From CAKZYD01 sp039814715 (GTDB lineage: Bacteria > Pseudomonadota > Alphaproteobacteria > Sphingomonadales > CAKZYD01), in the NCBI GenBank assembly GCA_039814715.1, contig JBCCAR010000024.1:1-48941 (forward strand): DNA of 48,941 nucleotides, given 5' to 3'. The position numbers and the translations under genes were made by a program. A model generated the notes under the pieces. It saw nothing but the letters and a program-made list of their open reading frames with translations, did not search any database and had not been told where the DNA came from. Below are positions 1 through 7,321 of this stretch, in pieces (position 1 is the first letter of the stretch; each line of letters opens with the position of its first letter).

Positions 1-1418
1 GCGGTGCCGAACCAGCCGATCATGGCAGCGCCGATGCCGCTGGTGATGTGGTCATAGCCAGGCGCGATGTCGGTTGTCAGGGGCCCGAGCGTGTAGAAAG
101 GCGCTTCGCCGCATTCGCGCAGCTGCTTTTCCATATTCACTTTGATTTTGTGCATGGGCACATGGCCCGGCCCTTCAATCATGACCTGGCAGTCTTTCTC
201 CCAGCCGATCTTGGTGAGCTCGCCGAGGGTTTCCAGCTCGCCGAATTGGGCGGCGTCATTGGCATCAGCGATGGAGCCTGGGCGCAGGCCATCCCCTAAG
301 GAGAACGAGACGTCATAGGCGCGCATGATGTCGCAAATGTCTTCAAAATTCTCATAGAGGAAGCTCTCCTTATGGTGCGCCAGGCACCACTTGGCCATGA
401 TCGAGCCGCCTCTGGAGACGATGCCGGTGACACGGTCTGCTGTGAGGGGGACGTAGGGCAAGCGCACGCCGGCATGAATGGTGAAATAATCCACTCCCTG
501 CTCGGCTTGCTCGATGAGGGTGTCACGGAAGACCTCATAAGTGAGCTCTTCAGCCACGCCGCCGACTTTCTCCAGCGCCTGATAAATTGGGACAGTGCCG
601 ATGGGGACTGGCGAATTACGGATGATCCATTCGCGGATGTTGTGGATGTTGCGACCGGTGGAGAGGTCCATGATGTTGTCCGCGCCCCAGCGGATGGCCC
701 ACACCATTTTTTCCACTTCTTCGGCCACAGACGATGTGACCGCCGAGTTGCCGATATTGGCGTTGATCTTCACGAGGAAGTTGCGGCCGATGATCATCGG
801 CTCGGATTCTGGGTGATTGATGTTGTTGGGGATGATCGCCCGGCCCCGCGCAATCTCATCGCGCACAAAGTCAGGGGTAATATAGTCCGGGATTTCAGCG
901 CCAAAGCTTTCGCCGTCACGCACCAGCTGCTCTTTGAGCTGCGCGCGGCCCATGTTTTCGCGGATGGCAATAAATTCCATCTCTTTGGTGATGATGCCTT
1001 CGCGCGCGTACGCAATTTGCGAAACGGATTTGCCAGCTTTCGCGCGCATGGGTTTGTTGCGAATGGGAAATTCGGGAACCAGATGCTTGCCTTCCGCAAA
1101 GCCATTGTCTTCAGGCTTCACCTGGCGGCCATCATAGGCTTCCACATCGCCGCGCTCCATGACCCAGCTTTCCCGCGTGCGCGGCAGGCCTTTGTAAATG
1201 TCAATCTGCGCGCCCTCTTCGGTGTAAATGCCGGAGGTATCATAGACGGTGACGGGCGGCTCATTGGCCGTGGGATGGAGCGCAATCTCGCGCATGGGCA
1301 CCTTCAAATCCGCATGAATATGGCCAGACTTATAAACCTTCGCACTGGCGGGCAGCGGACCAGTGGTAACGGTAAAGCTGCCTTTTTCAAGGTCTGCGGG
1401 ATCAAAAGGTTTGTTCAT
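1..1418 (-). CDS. thiC: Phosphomethylpyrimidine synthase ThiC (3' end outside window)
   Basis: ThiC converts aminoimidazole ribotide to hydroxymethylpyrimidine phosphate, the pyrimidine half of thiamine, by radical-SAM chemistry. About 472 residues are visible, beginning MNKPFDPADLEKGSF and including conserved family stretches such as IGNSAVTSSVAEEVEK, WGADNIMDLSTG, DYFTIHAGV, MAKWCLAHHKE and MIEGPGHVPMH. The C-terminal CX2CX4C iron-sulfur motif expected of the family lies beyond base 1 and cannot be checked. The ATG at 1416-1418 is preceded by GAGGAG eight bases upstream, so this start is well supported. A TPP riboswitch lies about 80 bases upstream, which fits feedback control by thiamine pyrophosphate. 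A 361-codon open frame on the opposite strand is a shadow of this gene. Confidence 0.97.
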   Translation of the reverse strand, partial: MNKPFDPADLEKGSFTVTTGPLPASAKVYKSGHIHADLKVPMREIALHPTANEPPVTVYDTSGIYTEEGAQIDIYKGLPRTRESWVMERGDVEAYDGRQVKPEDNGFAEGKHLVPEFPIRNKPMRAKAGKSVSQIAYAREGIITKEMEFIAIRENMGRAQLKEQLVRDGESFGAEIPDYITPDFVRDEIARGRAIIPNNINHPESEPMIIGRNFLVKINANIGNSAVTSSVAEEVEKMVWAIRWGADNIMDLSTGRNIHNIREWIIRNSPVPIGTVPIYQALEKVGGVAEELTYEVFRDTLIEQAEQGVDYFTIHAGVRLPYVPLTADRVTGIVSRGGSIMAKWCLAHHKESFLYENFEDICDIMRAYDVSFSLGDGLRPGSIADANDAAQFGELETLGELTKIGWEKDCQVMIEGPGHVPMHKIKVNMEKQLRECGEAPFYTLGPLTTDIAPGYDHITSGIGAAMIGWFGT

Positions 1419-1498
1419 GACTGGGGCTCCTCAAAGCATGGGCGGCGGTGCTTTTGAGAAGGCATGGGCGGCGTCGATTATCTCTACAGATCAGCCAC

Positions 1499-1602
1499 CG
1501 TTCCCAGTCCCTCCGCCGGCATCACCCGGATCAGGTTCAAAGGGTTTAGGGCTGAAGCCCAATCTCAGCCACGCGTTCCAGCGCGGCGCCCCTCGAAACG
1601 AA
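1499..1602 (-). promoter_or_regulatory. TPP riboswitch (thi box) in the thiC leader
   Basis: Read on the minus strand, this stretch has the conserved core of the THI element: GGGGCGCC near the 5' end, GGCTGAGA (complement of 1563-1570), then AACCTGATCCGGGTGATGCC and GGAGGGA near the 3' end. Complementary arms GGGCTTCAGCCC close one stem. It precedes thiC, a standard target of this riboswitch. The element binds thiamine pyrophosphate and represses the downstream gene. Whether it acts on translation or on termination cannot be decided by eye; no T-tract terminator is visible before the thiC start. Confidence 0.95.
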
Positions 1603-1620
1603 TGGTTACGGTATACTTGA

Positions 1621-1636
1621 TCCAAGCTAGGTTGGA
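1621..1636. promoter_or_regulatory. Imperfect inverted repeat upstream of the TPP riboswitch
   Basis: TCCAA-N6-TTGGA lies just upstream of the thi box. A weak promoter-like pair, TTTCCA and TATACC with 17 bases between them on the minus strand, overlaps it. It may be part of the thiC promoter. The call is tentative. Confidence 0.25.
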
Positions 1637-1700
1637 AAGGGAAAGTGGCCGGGGCCGCGCATATGACGACCCCAACCAAAGTGATTCTTGCGACTCTTGG

Positions 1701-2570
1701 CTAGGCTATGCCATGCTTACGCCGCATACCGCCCAGCGCCAGCATCCCTGCGCCCAGCAGGGCAAAGCTGCCAGGCTCTGGCACGCGGGTGATCGAAATG
1801 CGGGCGAGCTGAAAGCCATCGCGGTCCGATACAAAGTCAATCGCATCGGCGCCTAGAATGACGCCGTTGGGCTGGGCGAGGCCTGCAAAGTCGCCGAGGC
1901 CTTCATGGAGGGTGACCACGCCGTTGTCCGTAGGTGTGCCCGAGCCGCGCGGGAAGCCAGGCGCGAAGGCAGGCCCGTCTAGGGGATCATTTTCTTCTGT
2001 CCCAGCGTCGTAGATTTGGTTGCCGGTGATCAAAATCTCTTGATCGCCGAGAAAACTGCCTCCCGCATCAAAAAGCTCCAAGGCGGTTTCGCTGCCGATG
2101 AAGGCATCGTTAGAGGCGATGACCATGGCGACATAGGTCAGGAAACGCTGGTCGGTGGGATCAGCGATATCGATGATGACGGATCCGATCTCGCCAGGCT
2201 CGACGACTGGCGCGCCGGGAAATCCATCGGGCTGGGCGATGACAGCGCCCAGGCTGTCGGGGTCAACGGCGCGGCGTTCATCGGCAACGCCTCCGCCCAT
2301 GCCCATGCTTTCGGGCGTATTTGAAAAAGGCCCCCCTTCTTCAGCGACCACTTCAAGGCCAGCGGACGCTGGCGCTCCGATATCAAACAAATCAAAACTT
2401 CCGTCGTGGAGGCCCAGATAGACAGGTGTTAATGAGAAGCCATCGCCGGGCGACAGGTTCTCTACCGTCACGCGGATGCTGGCGGCCTGCGCGGCCGTAC
2501 TGAAGGCGGAGATAGCAAGCATAGACGCCGCGCTTAGCCCGGCGAATGTCGTCATTGAAAACGTTTTCAT
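1701..2570 (-). CDS. PEP-CTERM exported protein, spondin-like domain
   Basis: A 289-aa secreted protein. The N-terminus has an export signal (MKTFSMTTFAGLSAAS, hydrophobic core, cleavage near AAQAA). The mature part starts IRVTVENLSPGDGFSLTPVYLG, which resembles the spondin_N-type domain of bacterial exported proteins. The C-terminus is a classic PEP-CTERM sorting signal: VPEPGS, a hydrophobic stretch (FALLGAGMLALGGM) and an RRKHGIA basic tail. Such tails are recognised by an exosortase in the inner membrane; no exosortase lies in this window. The ATG at 2570 is chosen over an in-frame start 63 bases upstream because it places the signal peptide at the N-terminus. The mature protein is rich in Asp, Glu and Gly. 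Ligand and role are unknown. The next gene upstream on this strand is a sulfotransferase about 220 bases away. Confidence 0.85.
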   Translation of the reverse strand: MKTFSMTTFAGLSAASMLAISAFSTAAQAASIRVTVENLSPGDGFSLTPVYLGLHDGSFDLFDIGAPASAGLEVVAEEGGPFSNTPESMGMGGGVADERRAVDPDSLGAVIAQPDGFPGAPVVEPGEIGSVIIDIADPTDQRFLTYVAMVIASNDAFIGSETALELFDAGGSFLGDQEILITGNQIYDAGTEENDPLDGPAFAPGFPRGSGTPTDNGVVTLHEGLGDFAGLAQPNGVILGADAIDFVSDRDGFQLARISITRVPEPGSFALLGAGMLALGGMRRKHGIA

Positions 2571-2741
2571 AGCAAAACTCTTTTGCAAGTTGGCACAAGT
2601 GTTGCTGCACCTCGCCTCCCAAAGCGGCCGCAAAAGAGACCAGCCGCAGCAACGGAATTTAGGGTATGATTAACCGTGACCAGGCGGCCATACACAGCGC
2701 ATCACAAGTGTGTGAGGCGGGCGTGAGGTGGATGAATGCCG

Positions 2742-2755
2742 GCGCTCAAGAGCGC
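2742..2755. repeat. 14-bp inverted repeat between sulfotransferase and PEP-CTERM gene
   Basis: GCGCTC-AA-GAGCGC is a perfect inverted repeat 36 bases past the sulfotransferase stop. It has no T-tract on either strand, so it is not a classical terminator. It may be a transcript-end hairpin or an operator. The remaining bases of 2571-2790 show nothing else recognisable. Confidence 0.35.
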
Positions 2756-2790
2756 TGGGGTCTTGCAGTGATGGATGTATCTAAGGGCGC

Positions 2791-3723
2791 TTATGCAGCT
2801 TTTGCCGAGGCGGTCCGCCCCCAGCGCTCCATGGCGCGGTTAAACACCTCATCCTGGCAAAAGCGCAGCGTGTCTTCGAAGGCAGTCTGGTAAGGTGATG
2901 GATCGAACCCTTCATTATCAGCAACGGCGGCCTGGGCCTGCTTAAACCAATCCCAGCTCTGCGCGGAGGGGTCGATGATGTAACGCTCAAATTGGCCAGT
3001 TTGGCCATTGATGATGCCAACGAAACGTTCATTTTCAGTTCTTTGGCCGCCGACGTTAAGGGAGACGCTTTCTTCAGCTTTAAAGACCCAGTTTGCGCCT
3101 GCATTGTGATGGGCTTGGCCTGGCTTTGGAAATTTGGAAGCATCGAGGCCTAGCCAATGGACCAAGCGGCGGCGGTCGCTGCCACTGGCGCTGAAGTAAT
3201 CTTCAAATTCAAGGCAGAGTACATTCTCGCGGCCAAAAATATCCCATAGATGCGGAATGAAGACGTCATAGCGGCTGAGCGAGAGGTGATGCTTGAGTGT
3301 GCGGCCGTCAAATTGATAGCTCGTGACTGGGTGTGCCAGATCGTCGTCAAAGGCCTGCTTTATAGACCGGTTTTCAGCAAGCCAGCGCAGCGCGTGGTAA
3401 TAGCTTGATAGCGCCCGCTTGAGCGGGTCACGCAGCAGGCAAATGACTTTAAGTGCCCCGCATGTCTCTCGCAGCCGCTCTAAGTCAGCTTTTGAATAGA
3501 CCAGCGCGGGATGGATATCGGCAAGATAGCGCTGCCCCGTGTACCCACCATAGAATTTGACTTCCAGCATAGCGGCGGAGTTTTCTAGCTCCATTGGCCC
3601 AGTGAAAGCCGTGCTTTCCTCGCCAAGCGTCGTCAATATATCCGGCACTTGCTTGAATTCGTGGAAGATGCTCGTGCTGCCACATTTTGGAAAACCAACA
3701 ACAGCTAAGTTTGGAAGCGCCAT
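2791..3723 (-). CDS. Sulfotransferase domain protein
   Basis: A 310-aa protein of the PAPS-dependent sulfotransferase family, which moves a sulfuryl group from PAPS to a carbohydrate or other acceptor. The 5'-phosphosulfate loop is AVVGFPKCGSTSIF (residues 7-20), with the key Lys13 and Ser/Thr16-18. The 3'-phosphate motif is LLRDPLKRALSSYYH (residues 96-110), with Arg98 and Ser106. Length is normal for single-domain bacterial members. The start is supported by AAAGGAG upstream of the ATG. There is no signal peptide, so it is cytoplasmic. The acceptor cannot be inferred; neighbours are a PEP-CTERM protein and, divergently, a secreted peptidase. Confidence 0.85.
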   Translation of the reverse strand: MALPNLAVVGFPKCGSTSIFHEFKQVPDILTTLGEESTAFTGPMELENSAAMLEVKFYGGYTGQRYLADIHPALVYSKADLERLRETCGALKVICLLRDPLKRALSSYYHALRWLAENRSIKQAFDDDLAHPVTSYQFDGRTLKHHLSLSRYDVFIPHLWDIFGRENVLCLEFEDYFSASGSDRRRLVHWLGLDASKFPKPGQAHHNAGANWVFKAEESVSLNVGGQRTENERFVGIINGQTGQFERYIIDPSAQSWDWFKQAQAAVADNEGFDPSPYQTAFEDTLRFCQDEVFNRAMERWGRTASAKAA

Positions 3724-3841
3724 ACCGGTAGCTCCTTTATCTCAGAGGGGAGAAGCACTCCAAAAGGTAAACGTCTATGCTTAATTTTATCTTTCCGCGG
3801 TTTTTGGTGTTCAGTCAGGCCGTACCCTGGGCGGAACATCG

Positions 3842-3862
3842 CCGCAGCCGCTCCAGCTGCGG
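3842..3862 (+). other. Stem-loop upstream of the S9 peptidase gene
   Basis: CCGCAGC and GCTGCGG form a perfect 7-bp stem with a 7-base loop, about 70 bases before the peptidase ATG. No T-tract follows. It may be a 5' UTR hairpin or an operator in this divergent intergenic stretch (3724-3930). No clear promoter could be assigned there. Confidence 0.35.
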
Positions 3863-3930
3863 TTGAAAGTCAGCGGCCAACGCAGTAGCGATGATACGAA
3901 CGACGACTATGCCCGATAAAGGAAAGCTCT

Positions 3931-5964
3931 ATGCGTCTTGCTATTTGCCTCACCGCTGCCTTTTCGCTCAGCCTGTCAGCGGCCCATGCCGACACCCGGC
4001 CAATGGAGATCGCCGATCTTTTAAAGGTGCGCCATGTGAGCGGCTTGGCTGTGAGCCCTGATGGGAGCAGCGTCGCTTACGGCCTTACGAAAATGCGCGA
4101 TATTTTGGCTGGGGAAGACAATGGCAGCGCTGACCGCCACCTTTATCTAGCGACCGCGCAAAATGAGACCCGCGCCTTCGTTATTGGCTCATTGCGCGTA
4201 AGCAGCATCGCTTTTGACCCCGCAGGCAAACACATCACCTTCCTCGCCAAAATGCCAACCGATAGCCATACCGCGCTCTATGAAATCCCAGTGGACGGCG
4301 GAAATCAGCGCGTTTTGTATTCACATAGCGCTTCTATCTACGGGTACGCATGGGCGCCTGACGGAAAAACCGTATATTTCACAGCCAGCTCAGCTGAAGA
4401 TGCGGATGAAAAAGCTCTAAGGAAGAAAGGGTTCAATGCCCGCATCTATGAAGAAGGGCGCAAAGCAAACACGCTATGGCGCTTGGATGTGAGCAGCCGC
4501 GAGCCTAGAGCCGAGCAGCTTAAGATTGATGGACACCCCACAAGTCTCGACGTGTCGCCAGATGGCAAGACTATTGCCGTGGCAATCGCGCCAACGCCTC
4601 ATATCGACGATGACCTGATGAAGCGCCGCTTTCATATCTTAAGTGGAAAAAGCGGGAAAGTGCGCCAGGTCGTTGAAACACCAGGGAAAGTCGGCGCATT
4701 TCAATTCTCTCCGGACGGCAAGGCTTTCGCGCTCATTGCAGGCGTGGACAAACATGACCCAGCGGCAACGACGCTGTATGGAGGGCGCATTGGCAAAGAT
4801 GATCTCTCCATCCTGCGGACGGGAAACTTTGCCGTCGCCGATATAGACTGGATGACAAATGGCCAGATCGCAGCTCTAATCCATGAAGGCGAAGGCAGCC
4901 GGATTGAGCTGCTAAGCGCCGATGGAAACGTCCTTGTCACCAAACCACAGGCCGGCCATGTTGCACATGACATTGACAGCGCAAACAATGTCATCGCGGC
5001 CAGTATGAGCGCTCCTTCTCACCCACGCGCGCTGTTTGTAACAGCCGGTGACACCATGATCCGGTGGACGGACCATAATGAATGGACGAAGGCCATCAGC
5101 TTTGCAGAGTCTGACAGCTACACTTACACCGCGCGCGACGGGCAAAGCATTTCAGGCGTTCTCACGCAGCCCCTCAAACGCAAGCGTAACCGGCGTGTCC
5201 CGCTGATCATGATGGTCCATGGCGGCCCGGAAGCTCATGATTCCAACGGCTGGAACACCAGCTACGGCGATCCAGTCCAAATCGCGGCTGGTAAAGGTTA
5301 TGCGACCTTCCAACCCAATTACCGCGGCAGCACCGGCCGCGGCACTGCATTTTCCAAGCAGCATCAGAATGACTATGCAGGCAAGGAATTCAATGACTTG
5401 GTTGATGGTATTAAGGCGCTGGTGGATGATGGCTTGGTCGATGAAAAGCGCGTTGGGATTACCGGCGGCTCTTATGGCGGTTACGCGTCTGCCTGGGCTG
5501 CAACCAAGCTTACGGAGCACTTTGCTGCGTCCGTTATGTTTGTCGGCATCTCTAACCAAATCTCAAAATTTGGCACGACCGATATTCCCAATGAGATGTA
5601 CCTCGTCCACTCCCGCGCGTGGCCATGGGAAGACTGGCAGAACATGATTGATGTCTCGCCGGTCACCTATGCGGGCCAATCCAAAACGCCGACGTTGATT
5701 TTGCATGGCGAGGACGACACCCGCGTTCACCCGAGTCAGTCTTATGAAATGTACCGCAACCTTAAACTGCGCAGCGCAGCGCCGGTTCGGTTTGTGACCT
5801 ATCCAGGTGAAGGCCATGGCAATAGCAAGGCAAGTGCCCGCATTGACTACGCGCACCGTTTGCTGCGCTGGATGGATCACTTTCTGATCGAGCAGGAAAA
5901 GACATTGCCGCCGATGAAACTGGACGCGCTGGCTCAGCAGGTTCTCAACGGTAAAAAAGAGTAG
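3931..5964 (+). CDS. Secreted S9 family peptidase (prolyl oligopeptidase/acylaminoacyl peptidase type)
   Basis: A 677-aa serine peptidase that probably releases amino acids or dipeptides from short peptides. Residues 1-20 are a signal peptide (MRLAICLTAAFSLSLSAAHA), so the mature enzyme is periplasmic. Residues about 30-380 are a TolB/WD40-like beta-propeller with repeated SPDG-type motifs (VSPDGSSVAYG, WAPDGKTVYF, VSPDGKTIAV, FSPDGKAFAL). The C-terminal alpha/beta-hydrolase domain has the oxyanion motif MMVHGGPEAH (427-436), nucleophile GGSYGGYAS (Ser514), acid HGEDDTRV (Asp596) and YPGEGHG (His629), so the triad is complete. AAGGAAAG precedes the ATG. It lies divergent to the sulfotransferase. 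Substrate is unknown. Confidence 0.93.
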   Translation: MRLAICLTAAFSLSLSAAHADTRPMEIADLLKVRHVSGLAVSPDGSSVAYGLTKMRDILAGEDNGSADRHLYLATAQNETRAFVIGSLRVSSIAFDPAGKHITFLAKMPTDSHTALYEIPVDGGNQRVLYSHSASIYGYAWAPDGKTVYFTASSAEDADEKALRKKGFNARIYEEGRKANTLWRLDVSSREPRAEQLKIDGHPTSLDVSPDGKTIAVAIAPTPHIDDDLMKRRFHILSGKSGKVRQVVETPGKVGAFQFSPDGKAFALIAGVDKHDPAATTLYGGRIGKDDLSILRTGNFAVADIDWMTNGQIAALIHEGEGSRIELLSADGNVLVTKPQAGHVAHDIDSANNVIAASMSAPSHPRALFVTAGDTMIRWTDHNEWTKAISFAESDSYTYTARDGQSISGVLTQPLKRKRNRRVPLIMMVHGGPEAHDSNGWNTSYGDPVQIAAGKGYATFQPNYRGSTGRGTAFSKQHQNDYAGKEFNDLVDGIKALVDDGLVDEKRVGITGGSYGGYASAWAATKLTEHFAASVMFVGISNQISKFGTTDIPNEMYLVHSRAWPWEDWQNMIDVSPVTYAGQSKTPTLILHGEDDTRVHPSQSYEMYRNLKLRSAAPVRFVTYPGEGHGNSKASARIDYAHRLLRWMDHFLIEQEKTLPPMKLDALAQQVLNGKKE

Positions 5965-6144
5965 GCGATAGCTTGCTGCGGTCCGCGCTGGCGACACAGC
6001 TAAGAAATCATAAAGGTTAAGACTTAATGACTAGATCACCAAAATTGCATGCACTGAGCGCATAGCTGTTAATCAAATCCATGCACTACCAACACAGCCA
6101 TAGTCCGTTTATGTTGTGTCCATACTCGAACACGGAGATATGAC

Positions 6145-6327
6145 ATGGCTTTCGAATTTACTTTTTTGCGCTCCCCCGTTGCCGTTGGCCGGTTCAACTT
6201 TTTCGACCTTATGGACGCTGTGGGTGGCCCAGCATCCAGATCAGCAGACGTTGTAACCTTCAAAGCAGCTCAACCACAGCGCGTAAGCGCAGCTGCAAAT
6301 GACAGCGCGCTGCAGACTGCAGCTTAA
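6145..6327 (+). CDS. Small hypothetical protein (60 aa)
   Basis: A 60-codon ORF starting MAFEFTFLRSPVAVGRFNFF and ending NDSALQTAA. The family is not recognised; it lacks the arginine-rich YxR pattern of DUF1127 proteins. A good GGAG sits seven bases before the ATG, which argues that it is translated. The N-terminal half is hydrophobic/aromatic and the C-terminal half is Ala, Ser and Gln rich and likely disordered. It is followed 10 bases after its stop by a strong stem-loop with a CU-rich loop, then a second hairpin and an intrinsic terminator. It therefore looks like the 5' part of a short monocistronic transcript of about 350-400 nt. No promoter was assigned; TTAAGACTTAA at 6017-6027 is an 11-bp palindrome upstream. 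Confidence 0.6.
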   Translation: MAFEFTFLRSPVAVGRFNFFDLMDAVGGPASRSADVVTFKAAQPQRVSAAANDSALQTAA

Positions 6328-6336
6328 AACCAGTTT

Positions 6337-6389
6337 CCGCGGCGGGAGCTGACTTCCTCCTCCTCCCCCTCGTTTGGCTCTTGCCGCGG
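6337..6389 (+). ncRNA. Candidate sRNA element: stem-loop with anti-Shine-Dalgarno CU-rich loop
   Basis: CCGCGGCGGGAGC (6337-6349) pairs with GCTCTTGCCGCGG (6377-6389) to give a continuous 13-bp stem with two G-U pairs. The 27-base loop carries a run of CCTCC units (6353-6371) complementary to Shine-Dalgarno sequences. Hairpins that expose CCUCC motifs are a hallmark of alphaproteobacterial trans-acting sRNAs such as the CcsR/cuckoo-type RNAs, which often lie just downstream of a small ORF, as here. A second hairpin (CGCG-ACC/GGT-CGCG, 6408-6426) and a terminator follow. Expression is unproven; this is a structural inference from the sequence. Confidence 0.55.
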
Positions 6390-6436
6390 GATTACAGTTG
6401 GCCATCTCGCGCACCGCTTGGTCGCGGCGTAGCCAG

Positions 6437-7321
6437 CTAAAGTAACTTCCTGAGGATCAGTGTTGGCCAATGGCCGCTGCTGATCCTTTTTTTTAACCGC
6501 CAACCATGAGCGCGGTATCGGCTGAGAACGGCGGCTTCCTGGCTATCAAGTAACCCCGCAAGAACAATGATGCCATCCCGCCGAGTAACGCGGGTGATGT
6601 CCTTCGCAAGGTCTTGTAGAGGGCGCGCAAGAATATTGGCCAGCACCAAATCATAAGGCGCGGCAGCGCGAAGCCGAGGGTCTCCAAGTCCAGCGGCTGC
6701 AATCATCTGGACACCGCGGCCAATACGCGCCTGTTGGCGTAGCGGAACGTGGTTTAGTTCAGCATTTTCACGCGCGACGTCTATAGACACGGGGTCAAGG
6801 TCGCTCATCATCACGGGCCGCGGCTGCGCTTTTGCGACGCCTAGCCCAAGCACGCCGCTCCCACTGCCCAGGTCTAAGACGCGGTTAAAGCGGCGCCGTT
6901 TGATGAGCCAATCGATGGCTACAAGACAACCAAACGTCGTTTCGTGGCGCCCTGTGCCAAAGGCCTGATTAGCTTCAATCCACAGCCCAATTTGTCCTGG
7001 TTTAAGTGTCTCCGCCACATGCGCGCCATAGACATGGAAGCGCCCTGCTGTAATGGCAGGCAGCATCGATTGGCTTTGGCTGACCCAGTCGATATCCGGC
7101 AGCGGCTCAACGGCGACGTCATAGTCACCAAGCGCGGCACTCAGGGCGACGTCGTCGACTACATCAGGATAAAAGGCTTGGATATTTAAAATCGGCGCGC
7201 CCTCTTCAGGCGCAAAGGCAGTCACGGATGGCACATTCTCCTCATCAAATTCCATGAGGATGGCATCAACGCGGCCTGCATCCGCGCGGTCGATGCACAG
7301 CGTGACGACAGTTGGCCGCAT
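6437..7321 (-). CDS. prmA: Ribosomal protein L11 methyltransferase
   Basis: PrmA uses S-adenosylmethionine to methylate ribosomal protein L11. The 294-aa length is normal. Visible motifs are the PrmA signature AFGTGRHETT (120-129), the SAM-binding loop VLDLGSGSGVLGL (148-160) and the catalytic-region NILA motif in LVLANILARPL. The N-terminal substrate-recognition domain covers roughly residues 1-100. The ATG shares one base with the uvrD stop (TGATG), so translation is probably coupled to uvrD. The last 20 codons coincide with a plus-strand terminator hairpin; the A-rich run encodes LysLys. Confidence 0.95.
   Translation of the reverse strand: MRPTVVTLCIDRADAGRVDAILMEFDEENVPSVTAFAPEEGAPILNIQAFYPDVVDDVALSAALGDYDVAVEPLPDIDWVSQSQSMLPAITAGRFHVYGAHVAETLKPGQIGLWIEANQAFGTGRHETTFGCLVAIDWLIKRRRFNRVLDLGSGSGVLGLGVAKAQPRPVMMSDLDPVSIDVARENAELNHVPLRQQARIGRGVQMIAAAGLGDPRLRAAAPYDLVLANILARPLQDLAKDITRVTRRDGIIVLAGLLDSQEAAVLSRYRAHGWRLKKRISSGHWPTLILRKLL
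6454..6494 (+). terminator. Intrinsic terminator of the small-ORF transcript, inside the 3' end of prmA
   Basis: GGATCAG (6454-6460) pairs with CTGATCC (6480-6486), with an inner GGCC/GGCC pairing, and is followed by eight T on the plus strand (6487-6494). It lacks a T-tract on the minus strand, so it serves the plus-strand transcript. The same bases encode the last residues of PrmA on the minus strand. Confidence 0.8.

Noticed and set aside
372..1457. A 361-codon open frame on the plus strand opposite thiC
   Set aside because: It is fully antisense to a clear thiC, has no ribosome site and no family look, and contains the complement of thiC codons; high GC makes such shadows common.
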